Of a stretch of 64,000 nucleotides of DNA, positions 29,501 to 62,325 are shown piece after piece. The notes beneath the pieces are model-generated. The model ran no database searches, was not told the origin of the DNA, and was given only the letters and a program-made list of their open reading frames with translations. The stretch is from Fratercula arctica (Eukaryota > Chordata > Aves > Charadriiformes > Alcidae): the NCBI GenBank assembly GCA_947846985.1, contig CANTUZ010000024.1:3369791-3433790 (forward strand), written 5' to 3'. The position numbers were made by a program, and so were the translations under genes. Each line of letters opens with the position of its first letter. Positions within the stretch are counted from its first letter, which is position 1.

Positions 29501-32484
29501 TTATCACAGGCCAGAGGAAAAATTCCCCCTGGAGAGTGGTGGAAGCCTCTGTGAAGACAGGTTGGTGTGAGAAACATGCTCCTGGAGACGCTGGCGTCTC
29601 AAGGTACCTGGAGTCCTTTTCCAGCCTGGGCTGGAGGGGGATGTGTGCCCAGAGCAGTGACTGTGCTGTATTCCGCAGGCCCCAACACCCACTCTCTCCA
29701 CTCCCTGTGCTGGCACGTGGCCAGGCTGGCCCCTCTCAGCAGCGCCAGACAGAAGTTTCATGCCTTTATCCTTGGCCTTTTGAAGTGAGTATCGGGTCCT
29801 GCTGACCCAGGCGGTCCTTCTTGCGATGGCAGGTTGGAACAGCGTCCCAAGAGCTCTAACTTGGGTTCCCTTTGTCTTGTTCAGCATTAAGCAGCTGGAG
29901 CTGTGGATCTCTCACTTGCAGAAGAGCCCAGGTAAGGACACAGTGCCCAGAACCCTCTCCTGCTTCCCAGGGTGATAATCCCATACCCATTCCACCCGCA
30001 ATAGTGGATAAGGGCATCGTTTTCCATGGTGCATCTTCAATACAGCTCTTAGCAGAAGCTGCCTGACCTGCTAGGACAGACCAGCTGGCCTTGAGAGGGG
30101 GCTGTGGGCATTTTAGAGATGTCCAGAGCTGTCCATATCTCGTAGGTGTAATCTCCGTGCTGTATTCACCCATGGCCTTCTTTGCCCTGAGTCAAGGCCC
30201 TCTTCCCCACCTCGCCGATGAACTGCTGCTGCTCCTCCAGCCCCTCTCGGTGCTGACTTTCCACCTTGACCTGCTCTTTGAACACCACCACCTCTCCATG
30301 GACGTAAGACCCTTGTCCCGTCGGCTGGAGTCACGTCCGTCTCCTGCCCATTGCTCTGCTCAGGCTGTGCAGCCTCCTCCAGAGGGCCAAAGCGGCACTG
30401 CAGGGGCCAGCCTGGAAGATGAGACACCCCCCGATGCTCTGGGGAGGGTGGCCAGTGCGGAGGGCAACGCAAGGTCCCAGTCCCAAGCAGCCGCACGTGG
30501 GCTCATCCCCGGCCCCGAAGTGGGGGCTGCCCTGCAGCAGACCTTCCAGCACGTGCTGCGGTGGGGCAACCAGCTCAGCCGTACTTTCCTGGGAGCTGAG
30601 AGCTCCCTGGAGACCCACAGGCCCGAGGCAGGCCCTCGGGATGCTGGGGCTGGCTGGTGGGGCCAGCTGAGCCAGGCTTCCAGGATTTATGCTGCTCCTA
30701 GCAAGGAAAAGTTCCCCTTCATCTGGTGGACAAAGCTGCGGATGGCTGCGGGGGATTCCAGCCCCGTCCAGGCTGCGCGACCCCAACTGTCCGTGAATGA
30801 GCCTAGAGGCACGGAGCTGCAGCTCCTTCAGACCAAAGCTGTCCCTGGACCCCCCGGTCCAAAGGCCAGCAGCAGTGCCGACACCTCTGGGACATCTTCC
30901 CCTGACGACCTCATTGTGCCTGCTGGAGCTGGAGCACCCACCAAGCCGGATGATCCCGCTGCTGGAGAGAAACTCCTGGCTGTTTCCCCAAAGCCTTGTG
31001 CGAACAGGAATCAGGCAGCACCTTCTGACCCAGAGGCGGATGGTCCTCCCGGTCCTGACAAGGGCAGCTGGCTGGGCCGGCTCTTCGGAGCCACCAGCCC
31101 CTCTGCCAGGAGCTTCCCGCCCAGTCCTGACACCATCTCAGCTCGGTCCAGGTAAGACCCGGCGTGGGCGGGGGGGAAGCTGTACCTCCTGAGGACAGGT
31201 AGCAACCAGAGCATCCACCATGGGGCTCGCTGGCCTCGTGGGGTGTCTTGTGCTGCCGATTATCCAGGTTTTGTGCTGGGATTAGTGCATGTCCCAGTGG
31301 CTGCCGCCTTCCTTCGCATCGCGTCAGTCCTTTAGAGCAGCAGGAGCTCATGGCGGGGGCTCGGTGGTGTTTGATAAGGGCCTGTGTCAGCGCCCAGATC
31401 ACCCCGACAGTCTGAGCAGGATGGGTGGGAAAAGCTTCCCAGACAAGCTTATGGCTTCCTTTGCTTTGTGTCAGGAGACCGTCGAGCTGGCTGTCCCCCA
31501 GCGCACGTGTCCTGGCTGTGGCAGTGAAGGGGCTGGCGGCCGAGAAGACCCACGCTCAAGAAGAGCCAGAGAGGACCTCGTCTGACTTGCTGCAGGCCCC
31601 CAGGTGACGCAGGGCACCGCGGTGGTTGTGGCTGGGAAGCTGCTGGTGGATTTTTCTGGGCTGGGGGGTGGGGGGGTGAGGGGGAGCAGGGGCTGTTTCC
31701 AGACACAGCCTGGATATCCTCAATGCCTTTCTCGGGAAAGGCCTGCACCACTCCTCGTTGCTGACTAGCACCTTGACTGCTCCCCCCGGGGACTCCCCCA
31801 TCTCCTGCTGAGCTTTGGGTGAACCTGCGTTTCTGCCTAGCTGTGGTCAGTGGTTTTTCCCGGACATTTTTTTGAGGGAAAAAATTGAGCATTTTCTGCA
31901 TTCATAGCACCTTGTTTGGAGCAACCGCGTGGTAGCTCTGACCAAATCGCGGCAGGTCAGAAAAGCTGTCGTCGTCCATTGGTGCTTGTGCAGCGTCTGT
32001 CCAAGCAGGCAGGGTGGGCGAGTGGCCATCCCACACCACGTCTGGCCAGCTCCCTCCTCCCCAGCCCAGTCCCGGCTCTCCCCGCCACGTCTGTGCAAGA
32101 GCCGCTTGCTCTGCTGCAGCTCTGAGGGTTGGCAGGACGCCTTCGTGAGGGGGTTTCTCCATCAAACCCGTCGTCCAGTGGCATCTCTGCCCGAGGAGGG
32201 GGGTCACTGCTGCCACACATGACCATCAAAACCTCTCCCAAGAGCTGCGGGAGCCTCTTTCAGTGGTACCCGGGGTCCCTGGGGAGGTGAATCCCTGATG
32301 GCGTTTGTTGTGCAGGGTGGTTCGGGCGCTGTGTGACCACACAGGCACTGCCGATGGTCACCTGAGCTTCCAAAAAGGGGACATCCTGCAGCTGCTCTCC
32401 ACCGTGGATGAAGACTGGATCCGCTGCTGCCATGGAAACAACACTGGCCTAGTTCCTGTTAGTTACACATCTCTCATTTTGTGA
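26592..32484 (+). CDS. RUSC1: RUSC1 long form, RUN and SH3 domain adaptor
   Basis: Adaptor of the RUSC1/NESCA family, linked to neurotrophin signalling and vesicle transport in mammals. Coding exons: 26592-28164, 29160-29236, 29386-29560, 29679-29784, 29885-29931, 30146-31151, 31475-31603, 32316-32484. They total 3282 nt, 1093 aa; human is about 902 aa from memory. The start [19 protein letters not shown] matches human RUSC1; an in-frame ATG at 26580 would add MSSI. The big first exon carries conserved blocks [31 protein letters not shown] and [13 protein letters not shown]. The RUN domain spans the exons from 29160 to about 30310 ([44 protein letters not shown]). A poorly conserved Pro/Ser linker follows, then [11 protein letters not shown] and a C-terminal SH3 ([25 protein letters not shown]) at about 1040-1093. 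The start choice between two ATGs is the main uncertainty. Confidence 0.93.
28190..28850 (+). promoter_or_regulatory. RUSC1: Internal RUSC1 CpG island around the alternative start
   Basis: Extreme CpG density surrounds the alternative first exon, including a G13 run near 28690. It begins right after the donor of the long first exon (28164). A CpG island at the alternative ATG is what an internal promoter would look like. No TSS can be placed from sequence alone. Confidence 0.55.
28426..32484 (+). CDS. RUSC1: RUSC1 short form from an internal CpG-island start exon
   Basis: An alternative 5' coding exon 28426-28675 begins [20 protein letters not shown] and ends with EQKK before the donor GTAACG. 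It leaves one base over, exactly like the long first exon, so both can splice to 29160 in frame. The mammalian short RUSC1 isoform likewise starts MAEA and ends its first exon with EQKK. Downstream exons are shared with the long form. Length is 1959 nt, 652 aa. The Gly/Pro/Ala-rich exon is much longer than its mammalian equivalent. It holds the RUN and SH3 domains but lacks the N-terminal half. Confidence 0.72.
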
Positions 32485-32992
32485 GGAGGCGGAGGAGACC
32501 TGAGTGAGCAACTGAGCTTGCCCAAGCAGATGCCACCTCCGGGAAGGCCCATCTCCTGCCATGGCTTCACCGCCTTCGGGACTGGCAGTCCGGCAGGGGA
32601 CCCTGCCCTGGTCCTTGTCACTGCTGCTCATTCGCATGACGTTACTGTCTGCCGCGGGTGCATCCTGTGAGCCACTGCTGTGCGTGTCCCTGCAGCCCTG
32701 CTGGCACTTCGCTGTGGCGCCTGGTCTGGAACTGCTCTTGCTGGTGTTCCCACAGCTGCCGCCCACGTCTGTGCCGGGGGAGGGAAGGGCCCCGGCCCCG
32801 CGCGGTGCTCGCAGACCTGTGTGTTGTCTCCGTGCTGTTGTGTCCTACCACTCCTGCCACCTCCACGTGCCCTGCTCTGCCCCGTGGCGGGGGCTGGTGG
32901 CCCAGGCTGGCCCCAGCTGCTGATGTGCAGCCCCAGCATTCTGTGAATAGTTGTAACCACGGGAATAAGCTTATTCCAGGGGGGAAACTGGA

Positions 32993-32998
32993 AATAAA
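32993..32998 (+). terminator. RUSC1: RUSC1 poly(A) signal AATAAA
   Basis: AATAAA followed by GGTTGTGACTCACGTGTCC and TGTGTGAGTGG, a typical GU-rich downstream element. It gives a 3'UTR of about 530 bases (32485 to about 33015). Confidence 0.82.
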
Positions 32999-33015
32999 GG
33001 TTGTGACTCACGTGT

Positions 33016-34635
33016 CCACATGTGTGAGTGGATTGTTGCATGGTGGGTGCTGGAAGTGGCCACATCCCTGCATGGGTGGCCCTGGGTCTCCGGTGAGTCA
33101 ATGCTCTCGGGGGGGGTCTCCAGGAGGTGCCAGGCCCGCGCCGGGCAGCTCCCACCCGCAGAGCTTGGTGCGGGGCTGAGCCAGAAATAACCATGGATTG
33201 TGCATTGCTCCGGCCGGCAACCGGCCCTGTGGGCTTGGAGCTGCACAGTGTGGGTGACGGGGCGTGTTGGGCTGTTTCGCTAAATTAAACTAATCTTTTT
33301 ACTGAGACATAGGATTTCAGTAGGGGCTGGATGGCTTTTATATATATTTATTTTTATTCTTTTTCCTCCCCAACTTTTTCTCATCACTTTTGATTTCACA
33401 CCACACTATTTACATTTCGTACTGGGCTCCCCAGTAAAAGATACGTGGGTGTACTGGGGAGCGAGAGCGGCCAGCGAAGGGATGCCAGGCAGCAGCCGCG
33501 TGTCTCACAGGCAGCCTCTGGGCCGTGCTCTCTCCTGGGGACCAGGCGCCGCGTCTCATCCTGCCCGTGGTGAAGGGCCCCAAGCGCCAGCCGCCAGCCT
33601 GGGTTCTGCTTCCAGGGTAAAGCCGCCCTCGGTTTGTTCTGTTCTCATTTTCGTTTCTCTCGCTGGAATTTTTACTCTCAGACAAGTGACGTTACAGCTT
33701 AATTGGAATGTTATTTGGTTGCCTTAAGTAGGTTTGATTGAATTCCACAGCTGCCTCTGGACTTTGGAATGGGGTCAAGCCAGCAGGAGCCGAATCCAGA
33801 TAACGTTTTCAACTTTTTTATTTTACTAAATAAAAGCACTACAGTCCTTAGCATGGTGTCTCTAGTTTAAACGGGAGGCAAGTGTGCGGGTCAAGCACGG
33901 CATTTTAATGACCACAAGAGCGCGTGTGTGTCTGAGGTTGTCAGTGCCAGCCTTGACAGAGGGCATCGGAGGAACCGTGGGGCTTGAAAAGCCTTAGAAA
34001 GGCTGGTTTGGAGGGACGCCACGTTCTCCATGTCCTGCTGTTCGCTGAGAGGCAGCGTCAGGACGAAGGGCTGGGATGGGGCCGACAGCACCCAACAGCT
34101 CTGAACGCCACCGAGCCCTTCCAGCCTCCCGCTGCTCTTGGAGAGGGAGGGAACGCGCCCCCCCCAGCGCGAGTCCCAGCTCCGAGGTGACTCTGGTCCG
34201 GTGTTTGCGGTGGTACCCGCGCTGCCCCCGCAAGATGCGGTAACGGTGCTGACAGAGCGTCCCCCGCTGTCTCAGCAGGCACCAGGTGACGTCTCCAGGA
34301 GCCAGGGGTTCATGTTCGGGGAACGGCGCTGCACTCGTAGATGGGTCGGTTCGTGTACCCGCGGGCTCTACCACCCAGAGCGGCCGTGACGAGGCTCCTG
34401 CCCCTCTGCCCGCGTGCTGCCATCATCCCTCCTGCCACGCTCGGACGAAACCAGCAGCGTCACATCAAACCCTCGCAAAATGCCATCCCCCGCCAGGCAA
34501 AGGGGTACCTGTAGGAGCCGGGGCGAGAACCCCCGGAGCAGCAGCTGGGAAGAGTCGGGCCGAGACAGGAGCCGCCCAGACAAAGTGGCAAGAACAGAAA
34601 ACCCCAGACCTCAAAGAAAACCCCACAAGTCATCG
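33016..34635. other. Convergent RUSC1/ASH1L spacer
   Basis: No coding exon was recognised. It contains candidate minus-strand AATAAA signals at 33347-33358 and 33817-33822. The latter is next to a plus-strand AATAAA at 33829-33834, a two-sided poly(A) element. ASH1L transcripts could extend into this interval. GC content falls from the RUSC1 side towards 34.6 kb, where the sequence turns AT-rich. Confidence 0.5.
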
Positions 34636-36858
34636 ATAGGAAAAGATTTTCCATTTAATACTAGACTCTCTCAGGATTGAGATGCAGGCTTTTTATGCAA
34701 TTACATCCAATGTTAAAATTGGTAATACATAATTTACAAAGATTAACATCAAAACAATGATCTATTTAGATATGCTTTGTAAAAAGGAAATATATTAGCA
34801 GCATTTATTTTCAGCAATCACACAGCCTACACCCATGCAGACTAAGAGTTCATATCTATTTGCAATAATGTAGTGCTTCCTGGTCTTAAAACAGCGATCC
34901 TGGTGACACACCGGTCTTCTCATTATTATAAAATAACCGAAAAATAAAAAAAGTCATTAATTTCTACACCAGTAAGAAAAACAATTCTTTGCACTTACCT
35001 AACATTTGATTGTCTAAAAAACATTTTGTTTAGTCTTTCAACAAAAGAAAGATAAAATGACAGAGCTAGTGTCTCGCTTCTGTATGCACTTTATTTTTTA
35101 AAAACTTTTTAGTGTTTAACACCATTTGAGACAATGATTTCTGTTTTAAACTAAATGAGACAACTCAAGATTTTGGACATGCGATATTCCTACTACACGC
35201 ACGAGTATTTTATACTCAGGGTTCCTGGTACTGTACAGTGCTTCTCTACAGTAAGAAAATATTCCAAACTATTTTCTTATTTCTTTTTTTTTTTTTTAAT
35301 AAAATATTTTTTCTCAAAGGGTTTTTTCCTTTCTTTTATTTTTTTTTTTTTCTTTTCTTCTTTTTAAATCAACACATAAAAGTTAATGGAATGAGTCATG
35401 TTCCACTAAGAGTAAAATAATTATAATAATAACAAGAATGTACATTAGGACAAGCTTGGTCCATTAAAAAGGAACATGTAACTACTGTATTGCTTTACAT
35501 CCACGCAGCAGATATATACAACTTGGCACATTAAAAACTGGTTTTCTTATAAGAACATCTAAAACAGGACTGTATATGCATATGTACGTCCGAAAAGACA
35601 AGAAAGCAAAGCCATTTTCAAGGGGCAGCGTACGCTGACCACCCCCTCCCTTTGCCACAGCTCGGGGGCTCCGCGGGCCGGGAAGGTGGCGGGACGCGGG
35701 CAGGGTCCTGCGGCACCGCCTCGGGGACACGGCGGCAAGCACGGCATCCCGCCGCCCGGGCTGTTGCTTTCGGGAATAATACTTTTTTCATCAGGGCAGA
35801 GAGAGGGGGCGGCACGGGATACGCTGTCTCTTAATTTAAGAGACGGACATTTTAAGCTGTACAACCAGAACACAAGAATAGTGTTAGCAGTTGATATATT
35901 CTACAGTTCACAACAAATACTCGCTCTGAATACTGCTCGACGGTTCATGTAGTGAAGGTTTCCTTTTTTTTTTTCTTTTTTCTTTTTTCTTTTAACAGAT
36001 TTTAATTTGCACAACACACTGGACGCACGAGAACCACAGCTTATCAAAAAAACCAACAGCAATGGTGTCGTCAGGATTCGACTTGCTTTATAAAATTTCT
36101 CTGCAGAAAAAAAGTGAAAAAAAAAAAAAAATCACAGCCCGCCCCCTCCCCCCTCTCCGACGCAGAACAAGTGCCTCAACCAGCCAACTCCTGCTTTGCT
36201 CCAAGGGGACTTTGGAAGTTTCTCCTCGGCACAGACCAAAGGTACCTGCGTGCACCGGCCATTCCACGGTGAACCTGTCGCACGTTTGGGTACGTTTCTC
36301 TCTTCTTGGAACTTGTGCAAATCTGAGGCCGCGACTTTAGGGCAGCCTTTAATTTTAAGCCACTGGGTCTTCACCCCCCCCCAATCTGGTTTTCACTCAG
36401 TGCCGTGGGCCACGGCGGTGCCACCGGTATCTTGTACAATCCCAGGTTAATTGGTGAACACAGGGAATATTCTCATCAGAGTAAGCCAGTCCTTATCCTT
36501 CCTACCTCCCCACTTTTTAATTCCCTTTTTTTTTTTTTTTTTCCTTTCTCTCCTCTGAGTGGGAATATCAAGCAAAAATAAATTAAAATTTGACCATCCT
36601 GGACAATAACCACGAGGTTTTTCTCAGTACCTAACATCGATACAAGGCACGCCCAACAACACACACACACCATAAGAGCACTGCAGAGCGGGGCAGGGCA
36701 ACCTGCCGACCCGGCCACCTAAGTGCTAACTGTTTGTATATTTGTCCGTTTTCTGCTGCTCTCTTTTCCTTGGCAGGCGCGGAGGAAGTCGGGCTCCCAC
36801 CCTCAGTCCTCAGCAGACCTCGTTAGCAGACTCCAGGCTGCGGCCTCCCCTCGCGGCA
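34636..36858 (-). other. ASH1L: ASH1L 3'UTR
   Basis: AT-rich sequence between the ASH1L stop codon (36859-36861) and a minus-strand ATTAAA at 34654-34659. It includes long T tracts on the plus strand (35283-35360, 35965-35995, 36523-36542), that is A-rich in the transcript. The end is chosen at the composition change and the ATTAAA. Alternative, more distal signals lie at 33817 and 33347. Confidence 0.55.
34654..34659 (-). terminator. ASH1L: Candidate ASH1L poly(A) signal ATTAAA
   Basis: TTTAAT on the plus strand is ATTAAA in ASH1L sense, placed at the border between the AT-rich 3'UTR and the more GC-rich spacer. It is a weaker signal than AATAAA, so distal alternatives remain possible. Confidence 0.4.
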
Positions 36859-59125
<22,267 letters not shown>

Positions 59126-60526
59126 CTGTGGATGACAATGACAAAAAAAATAAATAAAATCAGAATGAGGAACACTCATCATTTGCAAAAAACACAGAGC
59201 ATCAGGCAAGAGAATAATAGAAATAGCCAAAAAAGAATTCATTCCCAGGTTGCTTGCCAATTACACTTATCACATCCATTTTGTCCTGGTTTGAGGTAAA
59301 ACAGAACTAATTTCAGTAATTTTACGACACATTTCAAAGCTCGCAATTTGATTTTTCTCCATAACTATTATTCAGGCAACACCTAATGGGACACCATCAA
59401 CTTTGAATGCCTAGTATGTGACAGATAAGAAATAACTAACATTACAAAAGTAAAAGCAGATCAATGAATCGTATCTGATGCTGTTTGCTTAGGTATTTGA
59501 CACGTTATACGTGTAGAGTGTCTGCCTTCCTACTCTGCTGAGAGCAAACGTTGATGCGCTGCTCCTTCAGAAGGCTGTTCATCAAGAAAAGCAGGAAAAG
59601 AACAGAAATCAAGAGTTAAAAAAGCAACGAGACGCCCCCCTTTACGGAAGGGAAAGAGAGGAATGTGAAATAAGAATGGTTGTACAGGTCAGGCAGGCGT
59701 CACACCACCGAGCTCAGTAACCTGCCTTTTATAAACATCTCCCTTTGGCTACTGACAAACTACGGAAAGAAAAACCGATGCGGTTATATTTAGTACTGCA
59801 GCCCTGCAACACTCAGAAGAGACTTCTAAATGTTAAACATACCATAGATTAAAATTATATTGAAGCCTGTTAAAGTTTGCTGAAGTTTTTTAAGGGATAT
59901 ATTTTGATAACTGGACATACAACTGAAAGCCGACTCAATAAAAAAGGTGGTATTATTATTTAACTAGCGAATGGAAAATGCAAGTCAGAAACAAATTTTG
60001 AGATACAGATATCAATAACTAAAAATAATTACTGAAGGTCAGAAACAGAACTGATGGATGGCAAATAATTTGTGGTTCATATACTCTTCTGAGCCTTTCC
60101 AGATGTCTGGTACTTACTCCGCAAGTCTCACAAGTTACTAAATTTTAGATAGTGAAATAAAAGCTAAGGCATACTGCTGAAACGATGCTTGATACGCTCT
60201 TCTTTAAACGGCTCTGCTTTCAATAGCGTTATATGGCAAGGTTCTAGATTTATGACACACTTGCATTTAACTTAATGTATACACGTGGATCCATAGCTAT
60301 CCTAACCAAAAAGCAGTAACGTTCTCTCAAGCAACAGTTTATGGTTTTTAAATATTATGACCCTCTTTTTTTTTTTTTACTGATGGCAGGAATCCATTTC
60401 ATTTGCTTTGGCAAATAGGCAGGTCCTTTGCTCACCAGGCAAAAATGATATTCTAGAGAGGATTAAAAAAAAACCAACCACCAAACCCCCCCAAAACCCA
60501 AACAACCCCCCCCCCCCCCAACTCAC

Positions 60527-60562
60527 GTCTTCTCTCCTTCCATGTTGTGCTGCACTGAATCC
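60527..60562 (-). CDS. ASH1L: Candidate ASH1L 36-nt micro-exon
   Basis: On the minus strand a TCTTAG acceptor is followed by 36 bases and a consensus GTGAGT donor. Read in the only phase that fits the next exon (one base in, two bases out), it encodes DSVQHNMEGEKT and continues directly as [10 protein letters not shown] of exon 59031-59125. Phase compatibility and the strong donor support it. I cannot confirm it against another species, and skipping it would also keep frame. Confidence 0.5.
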
Positions 60563-61319
60563 CTAAGACTTGCAAAGAAAGGCCATAAAGTAACTGCTTA
60601 CAAGACCTGGAAAGTGAGTTCTTATCAAGAGGAAATAGAAAGGTGTTTTGAAAAGACAAAGTGAGAACCTCCATTTCCAAGAGGTAAGGAAATCCCTAAA
60701 CCAAAAGCAGAGAAAAAAGGAAAAACATTCCATAGAAAGGTGACTTCTTTCAAGCCAAACGTGCACCCTTTAACATCCACACATTCAGTGTAACGAAAGC
60801 CAAGGGAAAAATAAATTATGGTAAGTAAACTGCAAGGAGGAAACCAGTGTGGAAAGGAAATGCAGAAGGCAATTATATAAAAAACCAAAATACAACATGA
60901 ATTTCTTCGGGCACTGCAGACACACCCATCTCAGACCTAGTCGCAAAGAACACTGGGGAGAGCACCTACTCTGTTTTCCTTCCAAACACAAGGATGAAGT
61001 ATTGCTAGAGGCACGTAAAAACTGTTATGACAAATCAGTAGTTGAACAAAGGCCATCAGTACTTTAGGGACTTCAGAGGGAACGGCTGAGATGTCAAAAT
61101 AAAGCATCATTATTCATAAAAAAAGGGAATATACTAAAATAATCAAGTATAAACAATAAACCCGATTTTATAAACATAAATACCATGCAGAAAAAGCCTC
61201 ATGAATTAAAAAAGGCCTCTCTATCAAGTTAAGGTCTGTACTAACAGCCCCACATATTCCCACTAGGAAGAGGATGAGCTATTGTAGGCTGGGGTTTCTG
61301 GGCAGGCAATAAAGGTTCT

Positions 61320-61856
61320 GGCTTTGTGTTTAGCTGCTATCTTCACGAGAAGACCTCTCCCTCTCGCTCTGCTGAGGCATGCCGATAGTCTTGCAGAAGC
61401 TCAAATTCGACATCAGGGCCCCAGGCGCCACGAACACACCTTTATGACCCCGATCAGCCTTATGGAGGACTTCCACCCGCACCCTGCGCCCGTGGCCCCA
61501 CAGATCTGTTCCCATCCAGCCCGGGGCATTCTGTCCCTGCCCGGACCACCTCCCGGTGCACCGATCTCCAGCTCAGCCACAGGGAGATCCATGGGAACTG
61601 TGGATCTGGGGGCTTCCTGGCTTCACCCTGGACCTGCCTGGAAATCCTGGGCTGCGTCTGACCCTTGGTACCGTCACCAGACCTCATCCTGACCTGCAGA
61701 TTGACTTTCCCACTTAACCTGCGCCTCCCTCGTCACCACAGACCCGTCTGACCATCCGGACTCTTGGCTGACACTGGGTACCATCGCCTGGTCTGTCCAA
61801 CTCGCCTTGCCCAGGGCTGTGGGAATGACAGCAGGTTTGTCAGCACAGGCAGAACA
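61320..61856. other. GC-rich block of unknown origin in ASH1L intron
   Basis: An abrupt GC-rich island inside AT-rich intron, directly followed by the CR1 copy. It contains loosely repeated phrases such as CTTGGTACCGTCACCAG and CTGGGTACCATCGCCTGG. Both strands have open frames, but no protein family is recognisable. It may be another transposable-element fragment or LTR, or an old insertion. No call is made. Confidence 0.4.
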
Positions 61857-62325
61857 TAGAGCTGTTGGAGCGGGGCCGGAGGAGGCCCCAGAGATGCTGG
61901 GACGGCTGGAGCCCCTCTGCTGTGGGGACAGGCTGAGAGAGCTGGGGGGGGTCAGCCTGGAGAAGAGAAGGCTCCGGGGAGACCTTCCAGCCCCTTCCAA
62001 TCCCTAACGGGGCTCCAGGAAAGCTGGGGAGGGACTCTGGAGCAGGGAGGGGAGCCACGGGACAAGGGCGAAGGGTTTTACACTGAAAGAGGGAGATTGA
62101 GATGAGGTCTGGGGAAGAAATTCCTTATTCCGAGGGGGGTGAGCCCCTGGCCCAGGTTGCCCAGAGAAGCTGTGGCTGCCCCATCCCTGGAGGGGTTCAA
62201 GGCCAGGTTGGACGGGGCTTGGAGCAACCTGGGCTGGTGGGAGGTGTCCCTGCCCAGGGCAGGGGGTGGGACGGGATGGGCTTTAAGGTTCCTTCCCACC
62301 CAAACCATTCTATGATTCTACAATT
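61857..62325 (+). mobile_element. CR1 LINE 3' fragment in ASH1L intron
   Basis: It starts near GAGCTGTTGGAGCGGGGCC and contains GCCTGGAGAAGAGAAGGCTC, GGTTGCCCAGAGAAGCTGTG and CTTCCCACCCAAACCATTC. It ends in the terminal TATGATTCTAC. The element is plus-oriented, antisense to ASH1L, and 5'-truncated like the FDPS copy it resembles. Confidence 0.95.

Noticed and set aside
61324..61692. 122-aa plus-strand open frame in ASH1L intron
   Set aside because: It sits in the unexplained GC-rich block, both strands are open, and no family motif is seen.
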